This document shows positions 16,537 through 24,130 of a stretch of 64,000 nucleotides of DNA, piece after piece. The stretch is taken from the NCBI RefSeq assembly GCF_002078175.1, contig NZ_MWFK01000002.1:1240001-1304000 (forward strand), written 5' to 3'. This DNA comes from Streptomyces sp. M41(2017) (GTDB lineage Bacteria > Actinomycetota > Actinomycetes > Streptomycetales > Streptomycetaceae). How positions within the stretch are numbered: position 1 is the first letter of the stretch; the number at the start of each line of letters is the position of its first letter. The position numbers and the translations under genes are program-made. Under the pieces are notes generated by a model. The model was given only the letters and a program-made list of their open reading frames with translations. It did no database searches and was not told where the DNA came from.

Positions 16537-17238
16537 ATGCGCCTCCCGCCCGGCCCTCCGACCCGCACAGCACTGATCACGGCGGCAGCGCTGACCCCGC
16601 CCACGGTGGCCCTGTTCCTCCTGGTCGCCCTCTCGTGGAGGCCCCTCATGACCCTGGACGAGAACATCGCCCGCACCACCCACCGGTGGGCGGTCGACTC
16701 ACCGGGCGTCACGCACGCGTGCCGGATCCTGACGGACTGGGTGTGGGACCCCTGGACCATGCGGGCGCTGTGCGCGGTGGCCGTGGTCTGGCTGGTCCGG
16801 CGCCACGCGGCCTGGGGGCTCGCGCTGTGGCTGGTGGCCACGTGCGCGCTCGGCACGCTGGTGCAGCAGGGGCTCAAGTGGGCGGTCGGACGCCCCCGGC
16901 CCGTCTGGCCCGACCCGGTCGACTCCGCGCACTACGCCGCCTTCCCCTCCGGGCACGCCCTCACGGCCACCGTCGTGTGCGGCCTGCTGCTGTGGCTGCT
17001 CTACCGGTACGACGCCGGACGCGCCGTGCGGCGTACCGCACTGGCCCTGGCCTTCGTCAGCGTGGTCGGGGTCGGTCTGACGCGTGTCTGGCTCGGGGTG
17101 CACTGGCCCTCCGACGTGGCGGGCGGCTGGCTCGTCGGAGCCCTCGTCGTGGCCCTTGCCGTGAGCGCCTACGGGCGGTGGGGCGACCGGGGGCCCCTTG
17201 ACCGGCGGGGACGGTGCCCCGAAGGATTCTCCCCATGA
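16537..17238 (+). CDS. PAP2 superfamily membrane phosphatase
   Basis: 233 aa, ATG start with GGGGAGG upstream. Six transmembrane helices carry the three phosphatase motifs: KWAVGRPRP (C1), PSGHA (C2, with His) and SRVWLGVHWPSDV-type sequence TRVWLGVHWPSDVAGG (C3). It would remove a phosphate from a lipid such as undecaprenyl pyrophosphate or phosphatidate at the outer face of the membrane. Its stop overlaps the ATG of the HAD gene (ATGA), so the two are coupled. Confidence 0.94.
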   Translation: MRLPPGPPTRTALITAAALTPPTVALFLLVALSWRPLMTLDENIARTTHRWAVDSPGVTHACRILTDWVWDPWTMRALCAVAVVWLVRRHAAWGLALWLVATCALGTLVQQGLKWAVGRPRPVWPDPVDSAHYAAFPSGHALTATVVCGLLLWLLYRYDAGRAVRRTALALAFVSVVGVGLTRVWLGVHWPSDVAGGWLVGALVVALAVSAYGRWGDRGPLDRRGRCPEGFSP

Positions 17239-17933
17239 CCTTCAAGGGAGTGCTGTTCGACTTCTCCGGGACCCTCTTCCGCATCGAGTCCGCGGCCTCC
17301 TGGCTGCGTGCGGCCCTCGCCGAGGCCGGGCACGAACTGTCCGAGGAGGAACTGGCGCGCACCGCGCGGGAACTGGAGTCGGCGGGCGCGCTCCCCGGTG
17401 GCTCCAGGCCGACCGTGCCGGTGCCGGCCCACCTCGACGCCGTGTGGGCCGCCCGCGACCGGAGCGCCACCGAGCACAGGGCGGCTTTCACGGGTCTCTC
17501 CCGGCTGGTGTCCCTGCCCGGGCCCGATCTGCACGACGCCCTGTACGAACGCCACATGGCGCCCGCCGCCTGGACCCCCTACGCGGACGCGGCGGAGGTG
17601 CTGGGCACGCTGCACGAGCGAGGCGTCCCGGTCGGCGTGGTCAGCAACATCGGCTGGGATCTGCGCCCGGTGTTCCGTGCGCACGGCCTCGACCCGTACG
17701 TGGCGGCCTATGCGCTGTCGTACGAGCACGGCATCCAGAAGCCGGATCCGCGGCTCTTCGCGGTCGCCTGCTCCGCGCTCGGCGTCGCCCCCGAGGACAC
17801 CCTGATGGTCGGCGACGACCGACGGGCCGACGGCGGTGCGGCGGCGCTGGGCTGCGCGGTGCGCTTCGTCGACCATCTGCCCGTCGCGGACCGCCCGGAC
17901 GGGCTCCGGGCAGTGCTCGGCCCGGCGCACTGA
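17235..17933 (+). CDS. HAD family hydrolase
   Basis: 232 aa. HAD motifs: I FDFSGTLF (with Ser in place of the second Asp, DFSGT instead of DxDGT), II VVSNIGWD, III QKPDPRLF and IV MVGDDRRADG. The replacement of the second aspartate by serine is notable, because that residue is the general acid/base in phosphatases; the enzyme may be a dehalogenase-like or atypical member. It overlaps the PAP2 gene by four bases. Confidence 0.9.
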   Translation: MTFKGVLFDFSGTLFRIESAASWLRAALAEAGHELSEEELARTARELESAGALPGGSRPTVPVPAHLDAVWAARDRSATEHRAAFTGLSRLVSLPGPDLHDALYERHMAPAAWTPYADAAEVLGTLHERGVPVGVVSNIGWDLRPVFRAHGLDPYVAAYALSYEHGIQKPDPRLFAVACSALGVAPEDTLMVGDDRRADGGAAALGCAVRFVDHLPVADRPDGLRAVLGPAH

Positions 17934-17955
17934 CGGGCCGCGCGGGAACCGGGGC

Positions 17956-18201
17956 TCAGCCCAGATAGCCCTCGACCTGCGACGACGGCCTCGACTGTGC
18001 TTCGTCCGGGTTCTCGCCGAACTCGGACTTGGCGCGCCGCTGGCGCAGCAGGTCCCAGCACTGGTCGAGCTCGCGCTCCAGCTCCGAGAGGCGCGCGTGC
18101 TCCGTGGAGCTGTCGATCTCGCCCGCCGCCACGGCGTCGCGCAGCCGTCGCTCGTCGTCCACCATCGCCGTGATCCTGCTCAGGATCTGCTCTTGATCCA
18201 T
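17956..18201 (-). CDS. DUF2630 family small protein
   Basis: 81 aa. MDQEQILSRITAMVDDERRLRD followed by a heptad-like acidic helix and ELDQCWDLLRQRRAKSEFGENPDEA is the standard DUF2630 sequence, found across actinobacteria and probably all helical. It is convergent with the HAD gene, 22 bases away. Function is unknown. Confidence 0.88.
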   Translation of the reverse strand: MDQEQILSRITAMVDDERRLRDAVAAGEIDSSTEHARLSELERELDQCWDLLRQRRAKSEFGENPDEAQSRPSSQVEGYLG

Positions 18202-18226
18202 GTCCGTACGCCTCCTCAGGACTCCA

Positions 18227-18274
18227 GGCCACTCTATGGAGGACGCGCGGGCTCGGCGAGCGATAGAGGTGGCC
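18227..18274. other. Imperfect hairpin upstream of DUF2630
   Basis: GGCCACTCTAT (from 18227) pairs with ATAGAGGTGGCC (18263-18274) with one bulged base. It lies 25-75 bases upstream of the DUF2630 start, which is on the minus strand. It could be a 5' UTR structure or an operator; nothing else marks this spacer. Confidence 0.35.
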
Positions 18275-18380
18275 TCGGGCGACCTTCACGGGCGGCACGC
18301 GTCCGACCTGGGACGATCCGCCGCGCAATGGATCACTCTCGGGCTTGATCGGCCAGCGATGGTCAAGCTTGCGCCAACAC

Positions 18381-18394
18381 GGGTCAAATGACCC
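18381..18394. promoter_or_regulatory. Palindrome GGGTCA-AA-TGACCC upstream of the small membrane gene
   Basis: A perfect 6-bp inverted repeat with a two-base centre, 57 bases upstream of the TTG start at 18451, in the only AT-richer stretch of the spacer. It is probably the binding site of a dimeric regulator; which one is unknown. Confidence 0.45.
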
Positions 18395-18450
18395 TAAATG
18401 CGGGAGACGTGGCTAGGTTGGCGCCTCCACCGCACTCTCATGAGGTCCCT

Positions 18451-18705
18451 TTGAAGACAGCACTCTGGATCCTCCTCGCCGGGCTGCTCACGTACGTCAC
18501 CGGCGCCGCTCTCCACAACACCGCCCTCAGCCGGGACAAGGAATCCCTCGTCGGCAATGTCCTGCTGAGCCTGTCCATGGGCTGGTACATGGTCGGCAGC
18601 TGGCGACGGGTTCTCCGCACCACGCGGGGCGCCGGGCCCGCCGAGGAGGAGGCGACCCCCGTCCCGGCGCAGACCGCTCCCGCGATGCAGGAGGTCGGTT
18701 CATGA
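18451..18705 (+). CDS. Small membrane protein of unknown function
   Basis: 84 aa from a TTG with GAGG 8 bases upstream. Two hydrophobic segments, KTALWILLAGLLTYVTGAAL and SLVGNVLLSLSMGWYMVG, are followed by an Ala/Pro/Glu-rich tail. I do not recognise a family. The gene is flanked upstream by a palindrome and downstream by a hairpin, so it seems to be its own transcription unit. An in-frame start 63 bases upstream has no better ribosome site. Confidence 0.65.
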   Translation: MKTALWILLAGLLTYVTGAALHNTALSRDKESLVGNVLLSLSMGWYMVGSWRRVLRTTRGAGPAEEEATPVPAQTAPAMQEVGS

Positions 18706-18740
18706 GGGCACCGAGGCACGGCGCAGGCCGCTGCCGCGTC

Positions 18741-18775
18741 CGACCTGAGGCGATCCCCCGCGTCGCCCCAGGTCG
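18741..18775 (+). terminator. Hairpin after the small membrane gene
   Basis: CGACCTG (18741-18747) pairs with CAGGTCG (18769-18775), with an inner GGCGA/TCGCC pair. It starts 36 bases past the stop and ends before the TetR promoter. Confidence 0.6.
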
Positions 18776-18825
18776 GCGACAGCCCGGAAGCGACCCGCGG
18801 AGGGTCTCGGTCCGGACGCGTTGAG

Positions 18826-18849
18826 TATAGTTGGCTGGCAGCCAGTCAA
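18826..18849 (+). promoter_or_regulatory. tetR-type operator overlapping a -10 box
   Basis: TTGGCTGGC-A-GCCAGTCAA (18831-18849) is a 19-bp near-perfect palindrome with one mismatched pair. It abuts TATAGT (18826-18831), a good -10 hexamer, and lies 16 bases before the TetR start. Autoregulation by the TetR protein is strongly suggested by position. Confidence 0.7.
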
Positions 18850-18864
18850 CGCAGGAGTTACAGC

Positions 18865-19542
18865 ATGTCCCCGCGAAGCGCCTCGGTCAATGAAGAGTTG
18901 CGGCGGCGTTCCCGGGAGCGGCTGCTCCAGGCCGCCGTGGAGCTGGTCAGTGAGCGGGGCTACGACGCTACGACGCTCGGGGACATCGCCGACCGGGCGG
19001 GATCGGCCCGCGGACTGGTGTCGTACTACTTCCCCGGCAAGCGACAGCTCCTCCAGTCGGCCGTGCACCGGCTGATGCACCGCACGCTGGAGGAGGCACT
19101 CGAACGGGAGCCGCGCAGCGAGGACGGCCGGGAGCGGATGGCGCGGGCCATCGACGCGATCCTCGGCCTCACCCGTGACCAGCCGGTCCTCATGCGCCAG
19201 CACATGGCCGGACTGCTCCACGCCGAGGGGTTCGTCCAGTGCCCGGAGCAGCGCCGGCTCTCCGAACTGCTCGGGGAGACCGTCGCCGCGTACGGCTCGA
19301 CGCAGGTCACGGCGGACTACCCGATGCTGCGCGCGCTGCTCATGGGCGCGGTCTACGCGGCGCTGGTGCCGGGCGTGCCGATGCAGGTGCCGGTACTGCG
19401 GGCGGAGTTGTTCAAACGGTACCGGCTGGAGTGGGAGTTGGGGGTCCCGCCCGACGCCGAGACATCGGGCGGAACCCCCGGGACGGATCTCTCACGCTTC
19501 TTCGAGACGGGTGCGGAGCCGGAGGACGATCAGTCGAAGTAG
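18865..19542 (+). CDS. TetR/AcrR family transcriptional regulator
   Basis: 225 aa. The N-terminal HTH is textbook: RRRSRERLLQAAVELVSERGYDATTLGDIADRAGSARGLVSYYFPGKRQLLQSAV. The ligand-binding C-terminal domain is unassigned. The ATG start follows a palindromic operator. Its 3' end overlaps the end of the convergent LVIVD gene by 13 bases. The target genes other than itself are not obvious: both neighbours are on separate units. Confidence 0.94.
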   Translation: MSPRSASVNEELRRRSRERLLQAAVELVSERGYDATTLGDIADRAGSARGLVSYYFPGKRQLLQSAVHRLMHRTLEEALEREPRSEDGRERMARAIDAILGLTRDQPVLMRQHMAGLLHAEGFVQCPEQRRLSELLGETVAAYGSTQVTADYPMLRALLMGAVYAALVPGVPMQVPVLRAELFKRYRLEWELGVPPDAETSGGTPGTDLSRFFETGAEPEDDQSK

Positions 19543-21032
19543 TCCGGCTGCGTCTGGACGTTGAGCTCGCGCAGGTGGACCCGCCGGGCCGCGTCCGTCC
19601 GTCGGTCGCTCAGCTTCAGCACGTCGAAGCCCTTGGCGATGTCGTTCGAGTAGATGTAGCCGTTGTAGTAGTACGCGGACCAGGAGCCGCCGACCTGCAG
19701 GGTGTCGGTGGACAGCGGGCCGCGCTCGAAGTAGGCGATCTCCTTCGGCTTCGCGGAGTTCGTGAAGTCCCAGACGGAGACGCCTCCCTGGTACCACGCC
19801 TGGACCATGAGGTCCTTGCCCTTGACCGGGATCAGCGAGCCGTTGTGGGCCACGCAGTTCTCGGTGTCGGCCTGGTGGCGGGGGATCTTGTAGTAGCTCC
19901 GGAAGACGAGTTTGCGGTGGTCTCCCCTGCCGACGATGTCGTAGATGCCGTCGGCGCCGCGGTCGGGGCCGGTCGCCTCGTTGCAGGTGGCCGCTCCGCC
20001 GCCGCCCAGCTCGTCGGTGAACACGACCTTGTCGGCCTTCTGGTTGAAGGTCGCCGAGTGCCAGAACGCGAAGTTCACGTTGTCCTGGACCCGGTCGATG
20101 ACCTTCGGATGCTCCGGGTCCTCGATGGAGAACAGGATGCCGTCGCCCATGCACGCGCCCGCGGCCAGGTCCTTCGACGGCAGGACCGTGATGTCGTGGC
20201 AGCCGGTCGTCTTGGAGACACCCGGGTTGGTGGGCGAGCCCGGGTTGCCGCCTCCGTCGGGCCCCTCGCCCGGGAAGAGCACGGGGAAGTTCACCACGGC
20301 CGCCTTCTCGGGCGCCTTGCGCGGGACCTTGATGACCGAGATGCCGTCGTGCGGCGGCTGGCAGTCGGGGAAGGTGGCGCTCGGGGAGTACGACGAGACG
20401 TAGACGTAGACGTTCTTGCGCTCGGGCACCAGCGAGTGGGTGTGCGAGCCGCAGGCGGTCTCGACGGCGGCGACGTACCGGGGGTTCGCCTTGTCGCTGA
20501 TGTCGAAGATCTTCATGCCCTCCCACGACGACTTCTCGGTCGCGGGCTGTGTCGTGCTCGCACACGAGTTGTCGCTGCGCGAGGAGTCGGTGGACAGGAA
20601 GAGCAGGTCACCCGAGACGGACACGTCGTTCTGCGAGCCGGGGCAGAGGACCTGCGCGACGGTCTTCGGCGCCTTCGGGTCGCTGATGTCGAAGACGCGG
20701 AACCCGTCGTAGTTGCCGGCGAAGGCGTACTTGCCCTGGAAGGCCAGGTCCGAGTTGAGGCCGGTGAAGGCCTCTTTGGGGACGTTGGCGAGATGTTCGA
20801 TGTTGTCGGAGTGGACGATCTCGTCGGTGCCGGGTATCTCGCCGCTCGCGATCGCCGCTCGCGCCGCGGCGGCTTCACCGCCGGAAACCTGCTCCCGCGT
20901 GGTGGGGGTGTCCCCGGGGTCGGGGGTTGCGGACGCCGGGACTGCTGTGAACAACGCGGCCAGGAGTCCGGCCGCAGCCGCGGCGACTCCCAGTTTTCTG
21001 CGCCGCGTTCGGGGGTGGTTCAACAGGGTCAC
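19530..21032 (-). CDS. Secreted LVIVD-repeat protein
   Basis: 500 aa, GTG start with GGGAG. A signal peptide (basic RTRRRK, a hydrophobic stretch to about residue 35, cleavage near ASA) is followed by propeller-like repeats of the form FRVFDISDPKAPK, MKIFDISDKANPR and VSVWDFTNSAKPK, the LVIVD pattern. Cysteines are frequent outside the signal (CPGSQND, CASTT, ACGSH, DCQPP, GCHD, GACMG, TCNEA, NCVAH), consistent with disulfides in an exported protein. It is divergent from a DUF305 lipoprotein; such pairs recur in actinobacteria. Function unknown. Confidence 0.9.
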   Translation of the reverse strand: MTLLNHPRTRRRKLGVAAAAAGLLAALFTAVPASATPDPGDTPTTREQVSGGEAAAARAAIASGEIPGTDEIVHSDNIEHLANVPKEAFTGLNSDLAFQGKYAFAGNYDGFRVFDISDPKAPKTVAQVLCPGSQNDVSVSGDLLFLSTDSSRSDNSCASTTQPATEKSSWEGMKIFDISDKANPRYVAAVETACGSHTHSLVPERKNVYVYVSSYSPSATFPDCQPPHDGISVIKVPRKAPEKAAVVNFPVLFPGEGPDGGGNPGSPTNPGVSKTTGCHDITVLPSKDLAAGACMGDGILFSIEDPEHPKVIDRVQDNVNFAFWHSATFNQKADKVVFTDELGGGGAATCNEATGPDRGADGIYDIVGRGDHRKLVFRSYYKIPRHQADTENCVAHNGSLIPVKGKDLMVQAWYQGGVSVWDFTNSAKPKEIAYFERGPLSTDTLQVGGSWSAYYYNGYIYSNDIAKGFDVLKLSDRRTDAARRVHLRELNVQTQPDYFD

Positions 21033-21049
21033 TGTGTTCTCCCTTGTAG

Positions 21050-21067
21050 CCGTTCGCAGTCGAACGG
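21050..21067 (-). other. Tight hairpin in the leader of the LVIVD gene
   Basis: CCGTTCG (21050-21056) pairs with CGAACGG (21061-21067) around the four bases CAGT. It lies 18-35 bases upstream of the GTG start. It may be a 5' UTR stem or a dimer operator. Confidence 0.4.
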
Positions 21068-21225
21068 TTCACGGACCCCTGAAGTATCGTCCTCACCATG
21101 TACAGATCAACAGATGGCAACGTACTCGTAATGAACGTTTTTGATCAGTCACGTTCGGAAGCGTGTTAGGACGGTCATCAACACCCGTGAGATGTCCGCC
21201 GATTCGTGTGCCCCAGGAGGCCGCC

Positions 21226-21876
21226 GTGTTCGCTGGTCATGCGCCCCGTACGTCCCTGGTCGTGGCTTCACTGGCCGTCGCCGCGCTCGCGCTCACCGGC
21301 TGCGACTCCGGCTCCGACACCAAGTCCGCCTCGGCGGGCGGGCCTTCGGTGATCGCACCGGGCAGGCCGGGCGAGGCGGCGGAGACCCTGTCCGCGAAGG
21401 AGGCGGACGAACGGCGCTCCGACGACGACACCCCCAACGCCGCCGACCTCGCCTACGCGCGGATGATGATCACCCACCACACCCAGGCCCTGCGGATGAC
21501 CGAACTCGCCCCGGAACGGGCCGGGTCGGGCGCCGTGCGGCGGATCGCCGGGCGGATCGCCGCGGCGCAGGGCCCGGAGATCGCCACCATGAAGAGCTGG
21601 CTGAAGGCGCACGACGGAGCCGGCGCGGACACGGGGCACGATCACACGGACATGCCCGGCATGGCGACGAAGGCACAGCTCGCGGACTTGCGCGCGGCCG
21701 ACGGCAGCGCGTTCGACCGGCTCTTCCTCCGGCTGATGATCAGCCATCACGACGGCGCGATCACCATGGCCACGGACGTGAAGGCACAGGGCAACAACAT
21801 CCAGATCGAGGAGATGGCCGACGACGTGATCGCGCAGCAGACGAGCGAGATCAGCCGGATGCGCGCGATGTCCTGA
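21226..21876 (+). CDS. DUF305 lipoprotein
   Basis: 216 aa from a GTG at 21226 with AGGAGG 5 bases upstream. A lipobox LTGC ends the signal peptide. Two DUF305 half-repeats follow: YARMMITHHTQALRMTELA and FLRLMISHHDGAITMATDV, each with paired histidines, and a HDHTDMPGM stretch between them that is likely to bind metal. DUF305 proteins are ferritin-like, extracytoplasmic and often linked to metal stress. It is divergent from the LVIVD gene and ends 27 bases from the convergent next gene. Confidence 0.92.
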   Translation: MFAGHAPRTSLVVASLAVAALALTGCDSGSDTKSASAGGPSVIAPGRPGEAAETLSAKEADERRSDDDTPNAADLAYARMMITHHTQALRMTELAPERAGSGAVRRIAGRIAAAQGPEIATMKSWLKAHDGAGADTGHDHTDMPGMATKAQLADLRAADGSAFDRLFLRLMISHHDGAITMATDVKAQGNNIQIEEMADDVIAQQTSEISRMRAMS

Positions 21877-21903
21877 TCACCGCGGCCCTGCGCTCCGCCG
21901 GTG

Positions 21904-22425
21904 TCAGCGGCGGATGTGGCGCGGCGTCAACAGCCCCGCGTCCCGTGCCCCGGCGATCAGGCGCAGCGACTTGCGGCGGCTGTGACCGGTGGCGTCCATC
22001 ACCGCCAGCACGGGGTCCACACCCTCCTCCTGGGCGGCGCGGTACTCGTCGGCGATCAGCTGACGGCCCTCGGCGCCACGCGGCCAGGCCGGCCGCGCCC
22101 TGCGCGCCTGCCCCTCCTCCTCCGGGTCGCCTTCGGCGCCGAGCCTGCTTCCGCAGGCCTCGAACAGCGGCTCCTCGATCCAGTCGGCGACCGTCGCGAG
22201 GTCGTCGAGGGAGAGGGGCGGCTCGGCCCGTACGTCCTCGACCGACAGTCCCCCCTCCGCCAGCACGGCGAGCAGGTCGACGGCGGCGCCGTCGGCGAAC
22301 GCCAGGCGGACGTGGAACCAGGACGTGGCGGTCTCGCCCTCCCGGACCTCCCAGGCGGGCCACACCGACACCGCGCTGTCCGCGCGGCACCGGTCGGACA
22401 GATTAAGGAACGATGCTTCTAGCAC
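21904..22425 (-). CDS. Conserved actinobacterial protein (probably DUF6214)
   Basis: 173 aa. SAVSVWPAWEVREGETATSWFHVRLAFADGAAVDLLAVLAEGGLSVEDV, then a Pro/Ser region and a C-terminal helical part DATGHSRRKSLRLIAGARDAGLLTPRH that looks like a small DNA- or RNA-binding segment. I believe this is DUF6214, but am not certain of the number. It stands alone, convergent with the DUF305 gene, and no function is known. Confidence 0.7.
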   Translation of the reverse strand: MLEASFLNLSDRCRADSAVSVWPAWEVREGETATSWFHVRLAFADGAAVDLLAVLAEGGLSVEDVRAEPPLSLDDLATVADWIEEPLFEACGSRLGAEGDPEEEGQARRARPAWPRGAEGRQLIADEYRAAQEEGVDPVLAVMDATGHSRRKSLRLIAGARDAGLLTPRHIRR

Positions 22426-22584
22426 ATACGGAACGTAACCGCATCATCACATTCCATACGAACGGACACGCGCGCCTCTGTCCCGCGCAGCACCCTGTCA
22501 GCGGAGCACCGGCGGTGCGATCCTGGAAGGAACAGCGCTCTCACGTCCGCGATCTTCCTGATCCCTCGGGTGAGGAGTTCCGCC

Positions 22585-23934
22585 GTGCTCCATGTCGCCG
22601 TCGTCGGCTCGGGACCCAGCGGGGTCTACAGCGCGCAAGGCCTTGTCCGGCGGAACGGTCCGCCCGACGTCCGGGTCGACGTCCTGGACCGGCTGCCCTG
22701 CCCCTACGGCCTGGTGCGCTACGGGGTCGCCCCCGACCACGAGAAGATCAAGTCACTGCAGAACAGCCTGCGGGGCGTCCTGGAGGACAAGCGGGTGCGG
22801 TTCCTCGGCGGTGTCCGGATCGGCCCGGGCGGGATCCCCGTGTCGCGGCTGCGGGAGCTCTACCACGCCGTCGTGTACTGCGTCGGCGCCGCCACCGACC
22901 GGCGTCTCGGCGTGCCCGGCGAGGATCTTCCCGGTAGCTGGTCGGCCACCGAGTTCGTGTCCTGGTACAGCGCGCACCCGGACGCGGCGGTCGAGGGATT
23001 CGTCCGCGACGTGCGCTCGGCCGTGGTCATCGGCGTCGGGAACGTCGCCGTGGACGTGACCCGGATCCTGGCGCGCGGCGCACCCGAACTGAGCCGCACG
23101 GACATCCCGGAGGCGGCGCTCGCCGCGCTGGCGGCCGGCGCGGTCACGGACATCAGCATGGTCGGGCGACGCGGCCCGTCGCAGGCCCGGTTCACGACCA
23201 AGGAGCTGCGCGAGCTGGGGACCCTGCCGGATGCCGACGTGGTCGTGGATTCGGCGGAGTTGGCACTGGACCCGGACTACCTCGACCCGTCGGGTCTGCC
23301 CGCGGCGCAGCGGCGCAACGTGGAGGTGCTGCGGGGCTGGGCGGACGCGACGCCGCTCGGCCGGCCCCGTCGCATCCGCCCGCGGTTCTTCCTGCGTCCC
23401 GTCGAACTCCTCGCGGACGGCGGGCGCGTGGCAGCGGTGCGCTTCGAACGGACGGTGCCGGACGGGTCGGGCGGGGTCACCGGAACGGGCCGGTACGAGG
23501 AGATCGAGGCGCAGTTGGTGCTGCGTTCGGTGGGCTACCGGGGCGTTCCCCTCGACGGACTGCCCTTCGACCCCCTGCTCGGTACGGTGCCGAACCTGGC
23601 CGGAAGGGTCCTGCGGGACGGCGCGGTCGTTCCGGGTGAGTACGTGGCGGGCTGGATCAAGCGCGGCCCGACGGGCGTCATCGGAACGAACCGGCCCTGC
23701 GCCAAGGAGACGGTGACCTCACTGCTGGAGGACGCCCCCGCTCTCGCCCGGCGGAAGGTCGCGGAGGACCCCCTCGAAGCCCTCCGGGCGGCGGGCGTAC
23801 GGCCGGTGGAGTGGGCGGGGTGGCAGGCGATCGAGCGGGCCGAGGCAGAGCTCGGCGCCCGGCTCGGCCGGGGCGTGGTGAAGCTGCCCGACTGGGACGC
23901 GCTGTGGGCGGCGGCACGGACCGCGAGCACCTGA
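22585..23934 (+). CDS. Ferredoxin-NADP+ reductase, FprA/adrenodoxin-reductase type
   Basis: 449 aa from the GTG at 22585 (GAGGAG 7 bases upstream); a GTG at 22570 would overlap that ribosome site. The N-terminal FAD motif is VVGSGPSGVYSAQGL; LPCPYGLVRYGVAPDHEKIKS is the family signature. The NADP domain has VVIGVGNVAVDVTRIL, and the C-terminus GPTGVIGTNRPCAKETV. It moves electrons between NADPH and ferredoxin and can supply cytochromes P450. No ferredoxin gene is adjacent. Confidence 0.94.
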   Translation: MLHVAVVGSGPSGVYSAQGLVRRNGPPDVRVDVLDRLPCPYGLVRYGVAPDHEKIKSLQNSLRGVLEDKRVRFLGGVRIGPGGIPVSRLRELYHAVVYCVGAATDRRLGVPGEDLPGSWSATEFVSWYSAHPDAAVEGFVRDVRSAVVIGVGNVAVDVTRILARGAPELSRTDIPEAALAALAAGAVTDISMVGRRGPSQARFTTKELRELGTLPDADVVVDSAELALDPDYLDPSGLPAAQRRNVEVLRGWADATPLGRPRRIRPRFFLRPVELLADGGRVAAVRFERTVPDGSGGVTGTGRYEEIEAQLVLRSVGYRGVPLDGLPFDPLLGTVPNLAGRVLRDGAVVPGEYVAGWIKRGPTGVIGTNRPCAKETVTSLLEDAPALARRKVAEDPLEALRAAGVRPVEWAGWQAIERAEAELGARLGRGVVKLPDWDALWAAARTAST

Positions 23935-23935
23935 C

Positions 23936-23957
23936 GGGCCCCGCCACTCCGGGGTCC
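23936..23957 (+). terminator. Hairpin after the ferredoxin reductase
   Basis: GGGCCCCG (23936-23943) pairs with CGGGGTCC (23950-23957), eight pairs including one G-U, with a six-base loop. It begins directly at the stop codon's 3' side. Confidence 0.6.
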
Positions 23958-24130
23958 GCCAACCGCGCGGAGGCCGTACCGGCCCGGGTCCCGGCCGGTT
24001 CGCGACTCATGACACACACCGGCAACAGACCGGAAATCAACAAACTGTTCAAGACGCCTACGGTCCCGTGTTGTCCGGGCGTGCGCGTGTCGTGCGGACG
24101 CCCTCTCTCCCCGCAGCTTCTGGAGTGCCC

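Noticed and set aside
19239..21131. Plus-strand open frame of 630 codons
   Set aside because: It runs through the TetR 3' end and antisense to the LVIVD gene; composition is typical of a high-GC shadow frame.
23958..24130. Purine riboswitch before the NCS2 permease
   Set aside because: I found neither the conserved three-way junction nor the loop sequences; only a weak AACA-AAC-TGTT palindrome is present.
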